Positions 52,489 to 60,381 of a stretch of DNA of 64,000 nt are shown here, one piece after another (position 1 is the stretch's first letter; every line of letters begins with the position of its first letter). The DNA comes from Affinirhizobium lemnae (GTDB lineage Bacteria; Pseudomonadota; Alphaproteobacteria; Rhizobiales; Rhizobiaceae): NCBI RefSeq assembly GCF_022968395.1, contig NZ_JALJQZ010000019.1:20268-84267 (forward strand), given 5' to 3'. The notes beneath the pieces were generated by a model. The model was not told the DNA's origin and ran no database searches. It worked only from the letters and a program-made list of their open reading frames with translations. Position numbers and translations under genes: made by a program.

Positions 52489-53955
52489 CAATGCCCAGCG
52501 CGTGCCGACCTTCAACTGGCGGAATGGCCAGAAGGGTCGGCGTGGATCGATCAGCGAGGTGCCGATCAGCGAATCCGTCTCTCCGTGCAGCACATCGACG
52601 TTGAAATGACGCAGGCCCCGACGCTGATTGTTTAGCCGTTCGATCGTGCGGATCAACGAGCCAGTTTCCTCGACAAGGCTGGCAACGGCTTCCGGCGTCG
52701 AGCCGAGATGTTCAGCGAGGAGATCGTGACGAAGATCGAGGACAGCCTTTCGATCTTCTGCCTTCTCGGGTTCGAACGCCAGGTCGGATTCCGTATCCAG
52801 ACCTTCGGATCGGTTATTGAGGTTGGATGATCCGATGCGGATGAAACGGTCATCGATGATGACGAGCTTGGCATGGACGATAATTTCCGTCTCCTTGCCT
52901 TCCTCATCCTGTGTCACCGAATAATAGACGCGCAGGCGATTATAGCGGTCATGACGTTTCATGCGCCGGATGAGACGGGTCCGATTATGACCCATCATCA
53001 GCTTTTCCAGAAAGCCGTGCGATTCCTGGGTCACGAGGATGATGATTTCCGGTCCATCCGCCTCCGCAAGCCGATCCATGATCGTGCGGGCTACGGCAAA
53101 GGAGGCGAGATATTGCGATTCCAGGTAGATGTGGCTCCGCGCGGCGCGCAGGGCGTCATGCGTCAGCTGGATGGCTTCGCGACGTCCGCGGCGACCGTTC
53201 CACTTCAGCGGTTCGGTGAGAGCAAGGGCGACGGGGCAATCGGTTAGAACCGGTGCCAGGTCCGCTGGCCAGAGATCGTCAGAATGTGGCTGGCCAGGCG
53301 CCAGTTCCTGCTTCGTCGCCCATTTCCAGCGCTTGCGGCATGCATCGCCCACCAGCCTTGCGGCATCGCCGGATACGATTGATTGCGCATCGTGAACAGG
53401 GCCGTAGCAGGTTCCATCGGGCGAGCAGCGCAGCTTGTTCGGAATGGAATGATTGCGATCGTCCCAGCGGCGGGCGGTCAGGTCTATGCCGCCGAGGAAG
53501 GCAACCGTATCGTCGACGCAGACCATCTTCTGATGGTGGCTGGCGCGGATTGGGTGGCGGAAGTCGAATTCCATAATGATGCGGGGATGGTCGTTCCAGC
53601 CCGTCTTGCGGAATATCTTCAGGCTCTTGCCGGAATAGACGGGTCCCATGCCCCAGACCAGAATGCGGACGATGAGATCCGGCTGGGAATCCACACGCTG
53701 GCGAAGGATCTGGCCAAGCGTCGGACTGCCAGGAACCGCGGGCTGAAGGCGGATATGGGGGTTGAAGTCCCAACCGACGATGAAGATCGAATGATGAGCC
53801 TTGTAAAGCACCTGCTCAAGCCTGCGATAATATTCCGCACCGTCGATCAGAAATGCCGCCTTGTCGCATCTTGAACTGCGCCAGGCATTGCGGCCAGGCT
53901 GGACGATGCTGCCTGTTGCCGATGTATCCGTTTCTGCCGATGATCTGTAGTCCAC
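52462..53955 (-). CDS. Phospholipase D-family protein
   Basis: A 497-residue protein with two HKD motifs: HHQKMVCVDDTVAFLGGID (first) and VHAKLVIIDDRFIRIGSSNLNNRS (second), the signature of eukaryote-like PLD and cardiolipin synthases. SIFIVGWDFNP and LYLESQY-like IYLESQYLASF are also typical. It probably hydrolyses or transfers phosphatidyl groups. GTG 53955 has AAGGGG eight bases ahead; ATG 53994 lies at or before the promoter -10, so it is unlikely. Confidence 0.87.
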   Translation of the reverse strand: MDYRSSAETDTSATGSIVQPGRNAWRSSRCDKAAFLIDGAEYYRRLEQVLYKAHHSIFIVGWDFNPHIRLQPAVPGSPTLGQILRQRVDSQPDLIVRILVWGMGPVYSGKSLKIFRKTGWNDHPRIIMEFDFRHPIRASHHQKMVCVDDTVAFLGGIDLTARRWDDRNHSIPNKLRCSPDGTCYGPVHDAQSIVSGDAARLVGDACRKRWKWATKQELAPGQPHSDDLWPADLAPVLTDCPVALALTEPLKWNGRRGRREAIQLTHDALRAARSHIYLESQYLASFAVARTIMDRLAEADGPEIIILVTQESHGFLEKLMMGHNRTRLIRRMKRHDRYNRLRVYYSVTQDEEGKETEIIVHAKLVIIDDRFIRIGSSNLNNRSEGLDTESDLAFEPEKAEDRKAVLDLRHDLLAEHLGSTPEAVASLVEETGSLIRTIERLNNQRRGLRHFNVDVLHGETDSLIGTSLIDPRRPFWPFRQLKVGTRWALSRLMRSFT

Positions 53956-53987
53956 GGTCTTCACCCCTTCGCTATCCGTGCCGCAAC

Positions 53988-54012
53988 AACGCATCGGCCG
54001 CGCGCGGGTTCC
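53988..54012 (-). promoter_or_regulatory. EcfG promoter for the phospholipase D gene
   Basis: On the minus strand GGAAC (54012-54008), 16 bases, CGTT (53991-53988): exact match to the EcfG pattern, 33 bases before the chosen GTG start. Confidence 0.75.
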
Positions 54013-54048
54013 GTGGCGGCCGATGGTGGATGGCGAAGGGGGGGGCTG

Positions 54049-54207
54049 TCAGCGGACCTGCATGGGGGGATCGCGCGTTTCATCCGGGTTCGGAACCGGT
54101 TCTTCGTCCGGCAGACGGTCGGGTTCCGGCTCCTTGATGGGTGGCTCGGGCACCCATGTGGGCGCCGGCATCGGAGGCTGGTCGCTGGGATCGCGGGGAT
54201 CGGACAT
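54049..54207 (-). CDS. Small proline-rich acidic protein
   Basis: A 52-residue protein made almost wholly of Pro, Asp, Glu and Arg (DPRDPSDQPPMPAP, PEPPIKEPEPDRLPDEEP). It would be disordered. AGGA stands seven bases before ATG 54207 and an EcfG-like promoter precedes it. Similar short Pro/Glu proteins occur in rhizobia, recalled and not searched. Function unknown. Confidence 0.6.
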   Translation of the reverse strand: MSDPRDPSDQPPMPAPTWVPEPPIKEPEPDRLPDEEPVPNPDETRDPPMQVR

Positions 54208-54237
54208 CCACTTTTCCTCTTGGTTTCTGCTGACACC

Positions 54238-54262
54238 AACCCACATCAGTGGAAATGGTTCC
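54238..54262 (-). promoter_or_regulatory. EcfG-like promoter for the proline-rich gene
   Basis: On the minus strand GGAAC (54262-54258), 16 bases, GGTT (54241-54238). The -10 differs by one base from CGTT. It is 31 bases before the ATG. Confidence 0.55.
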
Positions 54263-54304
54263 GGTCGAATGCTGGTTGGCGGGTTCGGGAAAGAGGAGAA
54301 TGCA

Positions 54305-54811
54305 ATGACCCATGCTCGAGATCATTTCGCCGTCTGGCTTCGTGATGCGCATGCCATGGAAGTTCAGTGCGCGACCATGCTGCGCAGCCAGATCGGCCGC
54401 ATCGAGAACTATCCGGACCTGCGCGAGCGATTGCAGGAGCATCTTGGTGAAACCGAAGGCCAGGCCCAGTCTTTGCGGGAGTTGATGGAGCGTGCGCCCA
54501 GTCCGCAGTCAGTGCTGAAGGATGTCGCCAGCAAACTGTCGGCGACCGCGCAAGGTCTCACCGGCCTGCTTGCCAGTGACGAGATCGTGCGTATCTGCAC
54601 CAGCATTTACAGCTTCGAGCATACGGAAATCGCCACCTATCGCGTTCTTTTTGCAGCCGCCGACGAGATCGGCGACGGCAAGGCTGTCGATGTATTGGGT
54701 AAGATTATCGAACAGGAGAAAGCCATGGCTGACTGGATAGAGAGCTATCTGGACGGCGTGACCCGCCTCTATCTCATGCGTGAGGAACGCGACCTCATCG
54801 CGAAGCGATAA
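54305..54811 (+). CDS. YciE/YciF ferritin-like family protein (DUF892)
   Basis: A 168-residue all-helical protein. FAVWLRDAHAMEVQCATMLR, LRERLQEHLGETEGQ, and SFEHTEIATYRVLFAAADEIGD with EQEKAMADWIESYL carry the Glu/His pattern of the ferritin-like YciF family, which is induced by stress. AGGAG is six bases before ATG 54305. It is divergent from the proline-rich gene. Confidence 0.8.
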   Translation: MTHARDHFAVWLRDAHAMEVQCATMLRSQIGRIENYPDLRERLQEHLGETEGQAQSLRELMERAPSPQSVLKDVASKLSATAQGLTGLLASDEIVRICTSIYSFEHTEIATYRVLFAAADEIGDGKAVDVLGKIIEQEKAMADWIESYLDGVTRLYLMREERDLIAKR

Positions 54812-54813
54812 CT

Positions 54814-55008
54814 TCATCCCGCCTTGAAACGCTGGGTCAACTCATCCGGATCGCGCACACCGGCCTGATACAGTTCGATGATCTGTGCTGCGATGCTGCT
54901 TGCATCGCTTGACCGGATTTCTATGCCTTTTGTTTGTCTGATGCCGTCGAAGACCGACTGTAAAAATTTCAGATCGCTTGGTTCGAGTGTGGATTTGTCT
55001 AAATTCAT
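54814..55008 (-). CDS. Hypothetical 64-residue protein
   Basis: A small helical protein (EPSDLKFLQSVFDGIRQTKG, IAAQIIELYQAGVRDPDELT) with GGAGG six bases before ATG 55008, so translation is well supported. It converges with the YciE-like gene two bases away. I do not recognise the family; no membrane or metal motif. Confidence 0.6.
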   Translation of the reverse strand: MNLDKSTLEPSDLKFLQSVFDGIRQTKGIEIRSSDASSIAAQIIELYQAGVRDPDELTQRFKAG

Positions 55009-55294
55009 ATCTCGCCTCCATGAGGAGGGCGAAAGTCACCGGGCGCATGGGCCTCGGGCTTCCAGCCGCCGATGCCCGTTTAATCAATCGGCGGTAATAT
55101 GAGTGTACGCTCATGAACGAGGAATGCAACCGTAGGCGCCTAACAGAATGCGAAGTACTCGTGAACGTCTGGTGCCTGTCTTTCAGGCTTAAGGTCATCA
55201 AACTGTCTGTTGCGTCAATTGATCCTGCCTCCAAAGAATCTTGTGTCTGCATGAAATTTCAGCCACCCTTCAAGCCGGACCAGGAGGATAAGGG
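55009..55294. promoter_or_regulatory. Control region before dctB
   Basis: 286 bases with no convincing gene. ATGAGTGTACGCTCAT (55099-55114) is a 16-base near-perfect palindrome and may be an operator for either neighbour. A strong AGGAGGA (55283-55289) precedes the dctB TTG start. Confidence 0.45.
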
Positions 55295-57118
55295 TTGGGA
55301 AAGCGATATCTGTCGGCATTGATAGGCTTCATCCTGATCGGTGTCGTTTTCGCCATCCACGGCGGCGACATCATCAAGGCGCGCTATCTTGCCGAAGCGG
55401 TAACGCAGGGCGGCACCACCTTGAGGCTTGCTGTGTCGGCGCTCGAGGGGCACCTCAAGCGCTATGAGGCACTACCGGCGCTGATTGCCGACCAGCCCGA
55501 TATCGAGGCTCTGATCCTCCAGCCGGACAACCTGATCCGCCGCCATTCCACCAATCTCTATCTCGCCAACATCAATGCGCTTCTGAAATCCTCCGACATC
55601 TATATGCTGACAATGGACGGCGAGACGATCGCCGCCAGCAACTTCGACCTGCCCACCAGTTTCGTCGGTCAGAATTTCAGCTACCGTCCCTATTTCCAGG
55701 AGGCGGCCAAGGGCAAGCAGGCCCGCTTCTATGCGCTGGGCACCACATCGGCCAAACGCGGCTATTATTTTTCTTCGCCCATCGAGATTGGCGGCATCGT
55801 TCGGGGCGTGATCGTCTTCAAGGTCGATATCGATGTGCTGGAAGCCTCATGGGAAGGAGGGGATGCGCGCATCTTCGTGTCCGATCCCGAAGGCATCATT
55901 TTCATGACGGGCAGCCCGCACTGGCTCTATCATTCGATCCTGCCGCTTACCGAAGAGAGGATTGCCCGAACCTCCGCCTCCCGTCGCTACTCCGATGCCG
56001 TGCTGAAACCGCTTCCTTTCACCGAACGCGTCGAGGATGGTCACAGGATCATGAGCGTTGCCGAAGCTGGTGGAACGCGGGATTACCTGGTGCTGTCTCA
56101 AAGCATGCCGGATGCGGACTGGACCGTGAATGTGCTGACGGACACTGCCTCGGCACGGGCGCAGGCGCAGACCGTCGTGATTGCCGTTCTGCTGGTCCTG
56201 TGTCTGGTGGGCCTCGGTGTTGCAATCCTGATGCAGCGCCGCGCACGGCTGGACGAGCGGCTGCATCTGCAGGAGGCCGCCCAAGTGGAACTGGAGCGCC
56301 GGGTCGAGGAGCGCACGGCGGATCTCGCGCGGGTCAACACTCGCATCGAGGAAGAGATCGCCGAACGCCGCGCAACGGAACTTCAATTGCGGCAGACACA
56401 GGCAGACCTGATCCAGGCCGGAAAGCTGGCAGGTCTTGGCCAGATGTCGGCAGCACTTTCCCACGAATTCAACCAGCCGCTCGCGGCAGCCAAGACCTAT
56501 TCCGACAGTGCGGATGTCCTGATCGAGCGTGGCAGGCTCGAAGAAGCGCGCGACAATATCCGGCGTATTTCGGCGCTCATCGACCGGATGGCCTCCATCT
56601 CGCGTCACCTGCGCAATTTTGCGCGCAAACCGAACGAGAAACTGAGCGGCGTGGCGCTGGATGACGTCATCCGCGATACGCTGGAGATCGTCTCGACCCG
56701 CCTGAAGAGCGCGCAGGCGGAGATCGATATGTCGCTTCCCCGTGATATCCCGCCCGTACTCGCCGGGTCCATTCGCCTGCAGCAGGTTCTGGTCAATATC
56801 ATCACCAATGCAGCGGATGCGGTCGAAGGTCTCGACGACAGGCGTATCGAACTGACGGTCGATGTAGATGAGATGGTGCATATTCGCGTACGCGACCATG
56901 GCGCGGGTGTCGCGGCGGCGATCAGCGAGCGCATTTTCGATCCGTTTTTCACCACCAAAGGTGTTGGCAAGGGCTTGGGACTTGGCCTGTCCATATCCTA
57001 TAACATCATCAAGGATTTCGGTGGCAGCCTGAGCGTCGCGAACCACCCGGATGGCGGGGCGGTCTTCACGATCTCGCTCATGGCGGCAACGGGGCAGGTG
57101 GGCCTAGCGGCGGAGTGA
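55295..57118 (+). CDS. dctB: C4-dicarboxylate-type sensor histidine kinase (DctB)
   Basis: A 607-residue membrane kinase: helix at about 5-22, a long periplasmic double-PAS/Cache domain (LPTSFVGQNFSYRPYFQEAAKGKQARFYALGTTSAKRGYYFS, read in parts), second helix at about 290-310, coiled coil, then the H-box LSHEFNQPLAAAKTYSDSA and HATPase GVGKGLGLGLSISYNIIKDFGG. This is the DctB architecture for sensing C4-dicarboxylates outside the cell. TTG 55295 is supported by AGGAGGA six bases ahead. The gene overlaps dctD. Confidence 0.88.
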   Translation: MGKRYLSALIGFILIGVVFAIHGGDIIKARYLAEAVTQGGTTLRLAVSALEGHLKRYEALPALIADQPDIEALILQPDNLIRRHSTNLYLANINALLKSSDIYMLTMDGETIAASNFDLPTSFVGQNFSYRPYFQEAAKGKQARFYALGTTSAKRGYYFSSPIEIGGIVRGVIVFKVDIDVLEASWEGGDARIFVSDPEGIIFMTGSPHWLYHSILPLTEERIARTSASRRYSDAVLKPLPFTERVEDGHRIMSVAEAGGTRDYLVLSQSMPDADWTVNVLTDTASARAQAQTVVIAVLLVLCLVGLGVAILMQRRARLDERLHLQEAAQVELERRVEERTADLARVNTRIEEEIAERRATELQLRQTQADLIQAGKLAGLGQMSAALSHEFNQPLAAAKTYSDSADVLIERGRLEEARDNIRRISALIDRMASISRHLRNFARKPNEKLSGVALDDVIRDTLEIVSTRLKSAQAEIDMSLPRDIPPVLAGSIRLQQVLVNIITNAADAVEGLDDRRIELTVDVDEMVHIRVRDHGAGVAAAISERIFDPFFTTKGVGKGLGLGLSISYNIIKDFGGSLSVANHPDGGAVFTISLMAATGQVGLAAE

Positions 57119-57120
57119 AC

Positions 57121-58488
57121 ATGCAGCGTGTATTACTGGCGGATGACGAGGAGGAGCTTCGCCGTTCCACAGCCCAGGCGCTGGAACTTTCCGGCTTTCA
57201 GGTCCAGACCCTTGCGAGTGCCGAACAGGTTCTGGAGCTCATCGGCTATTCCTTCGAGGGCGTTATCGTCAGCGACATTCGCATGCCCGGCATGGACGGC
57301 ATGACCCTGATGCAGCGTGTCCGCGAACTGGATGCCGAAATCCCCGTCATTCTGGTCACCGGTCACGGCGATGTGCAACTGGCCGTCAAGGCCATGCGCG
57401 AGGGCGCCTATGATTTCATCGAGAAACCGTTCACCACGTCGCATCTGGCTGGCGTGTTGCGCCGTGCCCAGGACCGCCGCAACCTGGTGCTGGAAAATCG
57501 GCGGCTTCGCGCAGTCGCGGGCAAGCGCGACGATATCGAGACACGGCTGCCGGGGCGTACGCAGGTCATGGTCGATCTTCGCTACCAGATCCGCGCTATC
57601 GGTGCCGCGGACGCCGATACGCTGATCATTGGCGAGACAGGGGTCGGCAAAGAGGTGGTGGCCCGCGCCTTGCACGATGTCAGCGCCCGCGCCAACCGTC
57701 CCTTCATTGCCATCAATTGCGCGTCGCTGCCGGAAACCTTGATCGAGAGCGAACTTTTCGGGCATGAGGCAGGCGCTTTTCCCGGCGCTCTTCGGCCTCG
57801 CTATGGCAAGTTCGAGCATGGGCGGGGCGGTACGATCCTGCTCGATGAGATCGGGTCCATGCCCATTGATCTCCAGGCGAAGTTCCTGCGCGTCCTGCAG
57901 GAAAGGGTCATCACCCGGCTGGGCTCCAATGAGCCGGTAGGACTTGACGTGCGCTTCATTGCAACGAGCAAGGTGGATCTGGAGGCAGAGGTTGCCGCGG
58001 GCCGCTTCCGCGCCGATCTCCTTTATCGTTTGAACGTGGTGACCCTGCGGGTCCCCTCTCTGGCACAACGCCGGGCGGATATCCCGCTTCTGTTTCTGCA
58101 GCTCGTTCGCGAGGCGGCGGCTCGCTATGGCCGGGAAGACATGGATGTGCCGCAGGAAGTGGTCATGTCCGTTGCGCAACGGGACTGGCCGGGAAATGTC
58201 CGCGAATTGCGCAATGCAGCCGATCGTCTCGTTCTTGGTCTGGACATGCGACCCGGCGATGGCGGCGCGCTGGTCAAGCCGGAAAGCGGTCGCCTGGCGG
58301 ACCGTGTTGCGGCGTTCGAACGGAACATCATTGCAGCTGCCATTTCCGCCAATGGCGGTGCTCTGAAGCCCGTCTACGAGCAGCTGGGAATCAGCCGAAA
58401 GACGCTTTACGAGAAAATGCAGAAGTATGGTCTCGACAAGAAACTTCTGTCTCCGGACGGGCTCGCGGAACTGGGCGAAGAGATCTGA
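57121..58488 (+). CDS. dctD: Sigma-54-dependent response regulator (DctD)
   Basis: A 455-residue NtrC-class activator: receiver (LLADDEEELRRS, phospho-Asp52 in IVSDIRMPGMDG, EKPF), AAA+ domain (IIGETGVGKEVVARALH, ESELFGHEAGAFPGA at 218-223, ILLDEIGSMP) and C-terminal Fis-type HTH (PVYEQLGISRKTLYEKMQKYG). The sigma-54 contact loop reads GAFPGA instead of GAFTGA. ATG 57121 has GGAG five bases ahead; GTG 57115 overlapping the dctB stop is the alternative. Likely target: the tctCBA genes directly downstream. Confidence 0.88.
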   Translation: MQRVLLADDEEELRRSTAQALELSGFQVQTLASAEQVLELIGYSFEGVIVSDIRMPGMDGMTLMQRVRELDAEIPVILVTGHGDVQLAVKAMREGAYDFIEKPFTTSHLAGVLRRAQDRRNLVLENRRLRAVAGKRDDIETRLPGRTQVMVDLRYQIRAIGAADADTLIIGETGVGKEVVARALHDVSARANRPFIAINCASLPETLIESELFGHEAGAFPGALRPRYGKFEHGRGGTILLDEIGSMPIDLQAKFLRVLQERVITRLGSNEPVGLDVRFIATSKVDLEAEVAAGRFRADLLYRLNVVTLRVPSLAQRRADIPLLFLQLVREAAARYGREDMDVPQEVVMSVAQRDWPGNVRELRNAADRLVLGLDMRPGDGGALVKPESGRLADRVAAFERNIIAAAISANGGALKPVYEQLGISRKTLYEKMQKYGLDKKLLSPDGLAELGEEI

Positions 58489-58508
58489 CGGACCAGGTGA
58501 CGGCGTGA

Positions 58509-58558
58509 TGGGTGGAAATCCACACATGGGGTGATCGGCTTGGGGCGGAATCCACCCA
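58509..58558 (+). promoter_or_regulatory. Tandem DctD-like upstream activator sites before tctC
   Basis: TGGGTGGAAATCCACACA (58509-58526) and TGGGGCGGAATCCACCCA (58541-58558) are two palindromes with GG(A)n-TCC centres about 32 bases (three helical turns) apart. They resemble the TGTGCGG...CCGCACA sites described for rhizobial DctD. They lie 143-192 bases before tctC. A perfect -24/-12 promoter was not found. Confidence 0.55.
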
Positions 58559-58700
58559 TGATCACGCAGGGACAGGCACACTTGTGACCATTCGGTGGCA
58601 GGAAGCGGTTGCTCGCGCCCACGATCCTCAGCCACATAGTCGCCATCCGGTCGTTGCGGGAGGAGCCGCGACACCGTCGATTGTCATGAGGAGGATGACC

Positions 58701-59681
58701 ATGAAGCTTTTTAAGGCTCTCGCTTGCGCAACTGCATTTGCCGCCGTTGCTTTCTCGTCCGTTGCACAGGCTGCCGGTTACCCTGAGCGGTCCATTACCA
58801 TGATCGTACCGTTCTCTGCAGGTGGCCCGACCGATACGGTTGCACGCCTTGTTGCAGAATCCATGTCGAAGGATCTCGGTCAGCAGATCATCATCGAAAA
58901 CGTCGGCGGTGCTGGCGGAACGCTCGGGGCCGGCCGCGTGGCGAAGGCGGATGCAGATGGTTACACGCTGCTTCTTCACCACATCGGCATGGCAACCAGC
59001 GCGACCCTTTATCGCAAGCTGCCCTATGATACGCTGAAGGACTTCGAATATGTCGGTCTCGTCACCGACGTCCCGATGACCATTGTCACCCGCAAGGACA
59101 TGGCAGCATCGGATCTGAAGGGTCTCATCGAGTTCGCCAAGGCCAACAAGGACAAGGTAACGGTTGCCAATGCGGGTATCGGTGCCGCATCCCATCTTTG
59201 CGGCATGATGTTTATGAGCGCGATCCAGACCCCTTTGGTCACTGTGCCTTACAAGGGTACGGGCCCTGCGATGACCGACCTTCTGGGCGGTCAGGTCGAC
59301 ATCATGTGCGACCAGACGACCAATACGACGAAGCAGATCCAGGGCGGCACGATCAAGGCCTATGCCGTGACGTCCCCCAAGCGTCTTGACGTCCTGAAGG
59401 ATGTGCCAACGGCTGTCGAAGCTGGATTGGCTGGCTTTGAAGTCGGCATCTGGCATGGTGTCTACACGCCGAAGGGAACGCCTGCTGCTGTCAACGAGCG
59501 TCTGTCCAAGGCGCTGAAGGTGGCGCTGAAGGATCCGAATGTTGCCGCCCGCTTTGCCGAACTTGGCACTGTGCCGTCCTCTGAAGCGGATGCGACACCC
59601 GCCGCTCTCAAAGCCAAGCTCGAGAGCGAGATTGCCCGCTGGCAGCCGGTGATCAAGGCCGCAGGCCAGTACGCGGACTAA
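58701..59681 (+). CDS. tctC: Tripartite tricarboxylate transporter substrate-binding protein (TctC/Bug)
   Basis: A 326-residue periplasmic protein with a signal peptide ending SSVAQA before AGYPER. It has the Bug hallmarks YPERSITMIVPFSAGGPTDTVAR, ENVGGAGGTLGAGRVAKADADGYTLL, VPYKGTGPAMTDLLGGQVD and FEVGIWHGVYTPKGTP. Ligand probably an organic acid; not set by sequence. ATG 58701 has AGGAGG six bases ahead. Confidence 0.92.
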   Translation: MKLFKALACATAFAAVAFSSVAQAAGYPERSITMIVPFSAGGPTDTVARLVAESMSKDLGQQIIIENVGGAGGTLGAGRVAKADADGYTLLLHHIGMATSATLYRKLPYDTLKDFEYVGLVTDVPMTIVTRKDMAASDLKGLIEFAKANKDKVTVANAGIGAASHLCGMMFMSAIQTPLVTVPYKGTGPAMTDLLGGQVDIMCDQTTNTTKQIQGGTIKAYAVTSPKRLDVLKDVPTAVEAGLAGFEVGIWHGVYTPKGTPAAVNERLSKALKVALKDPNVAARFAELGTVPSSEADATPAALKAKLESEIARWQPVIKAAGQYAD

Positions 59682-59690
59682 TACCGAACG

Positions 59691-59730
59691 TGCCGCACAC
59701 CCAAAAAACGGGTGTGCGGCATTCTCTTCT
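59691..59730 (+). terminator. Strong hairpin between tctC and tctB
   Basis: TGCCGCACACCC (59691-59702) pairs perfectly with GGGTGTGCGGCA (59710-59721), followed by TTCTCTTCT. It probably allows only partial read-through so that the binding protein is made in excess. Confidence 0.75.
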
Positions 59731-59909
59731 CGCGGCTGGCTGGAACTGTGTGTCATGCGCATCATGACCCTTGCCCGCCGCCTGCCACGTCTGGCGTATC
59801 TGTCTCAGGATAGGGATCAATGTCCTGAAAGGTACGATGCGGGGAGCTTCAAAGGGTTAGAGCGTCGCCAGTGTGTCCGAATGGACGTCCGGCGTTCTGG
59901 GGAGGCATC

Positions 59910-60371
59910 ATGAAATCTGTTGAATTTGACAAGACAAACGCCGTCTGTGGCGCGCTGTTTGTCGCCATAGGGCTGTTTTTCGGCTTCGAGTCGCTGGATC
60001 TGGAACTGGGTACGGCGTTTCGCATGGGGCCGGGTTATTTTCCGTTCCTGCTGGCCTGCGCGCTCGTGCTGCTGGGTGGCATCATTCTGTTTCAGGCGTT
60101 CCGCGTCGAACATGAGGGCATCGGCCCGATTGCATGGCGAGGACTTTTCTTCATCCTGCCGTCCGCGATTTTCTTCGGCCTGACCATTCGCGGGCTCGGC
60201 TTCGTGCCGTCGCTGTTCCTCACGGCCTTCATTGCAAGTTTCGCCTCATCCAGAATGACGCCCATTCTGGCGATCCTGCTCTCGGCCGGTTTGACAGTGT
60301 TTTCGGTCCTGGTGTTCGAATACGGCCTTGGCCTTCCATTCCGCACATTCGGCCCCTGGCTTGGCTTCTAG
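59910..60371 (+). CDS. tctB: Tripartite tricarboxylate transporter small membrane subunit (TctB)
   Basis: A 153-residue protein with four helices (AVCGALFVAIGLFFGFES, FPFLLACALVLLGGIILFQAF, GLFFILPSAIFFGLTI, LAILLSAGLTVFSVLVFEY) and FRMGPGYFPFLL, typical of TctB. ATG 59910 has GGGGAGG ahead. It lies ten bases before tctA. Confidence 0.9.
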   Translation: MKSVEFDKTNAVCGALFVAIGLFFGFESLDLELGTAFRMGPGYFPFLLACALVLLGGIILFQAFRVEHEGIGPIAWRGLFFILPSAIFFGLTIRGLGFVPSLFLTAFIASFASSRMTPILAILLSAGLTVFSVLVFEYGLGLPFRTFGPWLGF

Positions 60372-60381
60372 GAGATAGCCG

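Noticed and set aside
54248..54285. EcfG promoter for the YciE-like gene on the plus strand
   Set aside because: GGAAA to GGTT is 18 bases apart, both elements deviate; likely a by-product of the minus-strand site.
55847..57046. Minus-strand open frame of 399 codons opposite dctB
   Set aside because: Shadow of dctB; no recognisable domain and no ribosome-binding site.
58595..58615. Possible sigma-54 promoter TGGCA...TTGCT before tctC
   Set aside because: The two elements are separated by eight bases instead of six, and sigma-54 spacing is strict. A second candidate, GGCAC at 58575-58579, has AC where the -12 GC should be. Neither is called.
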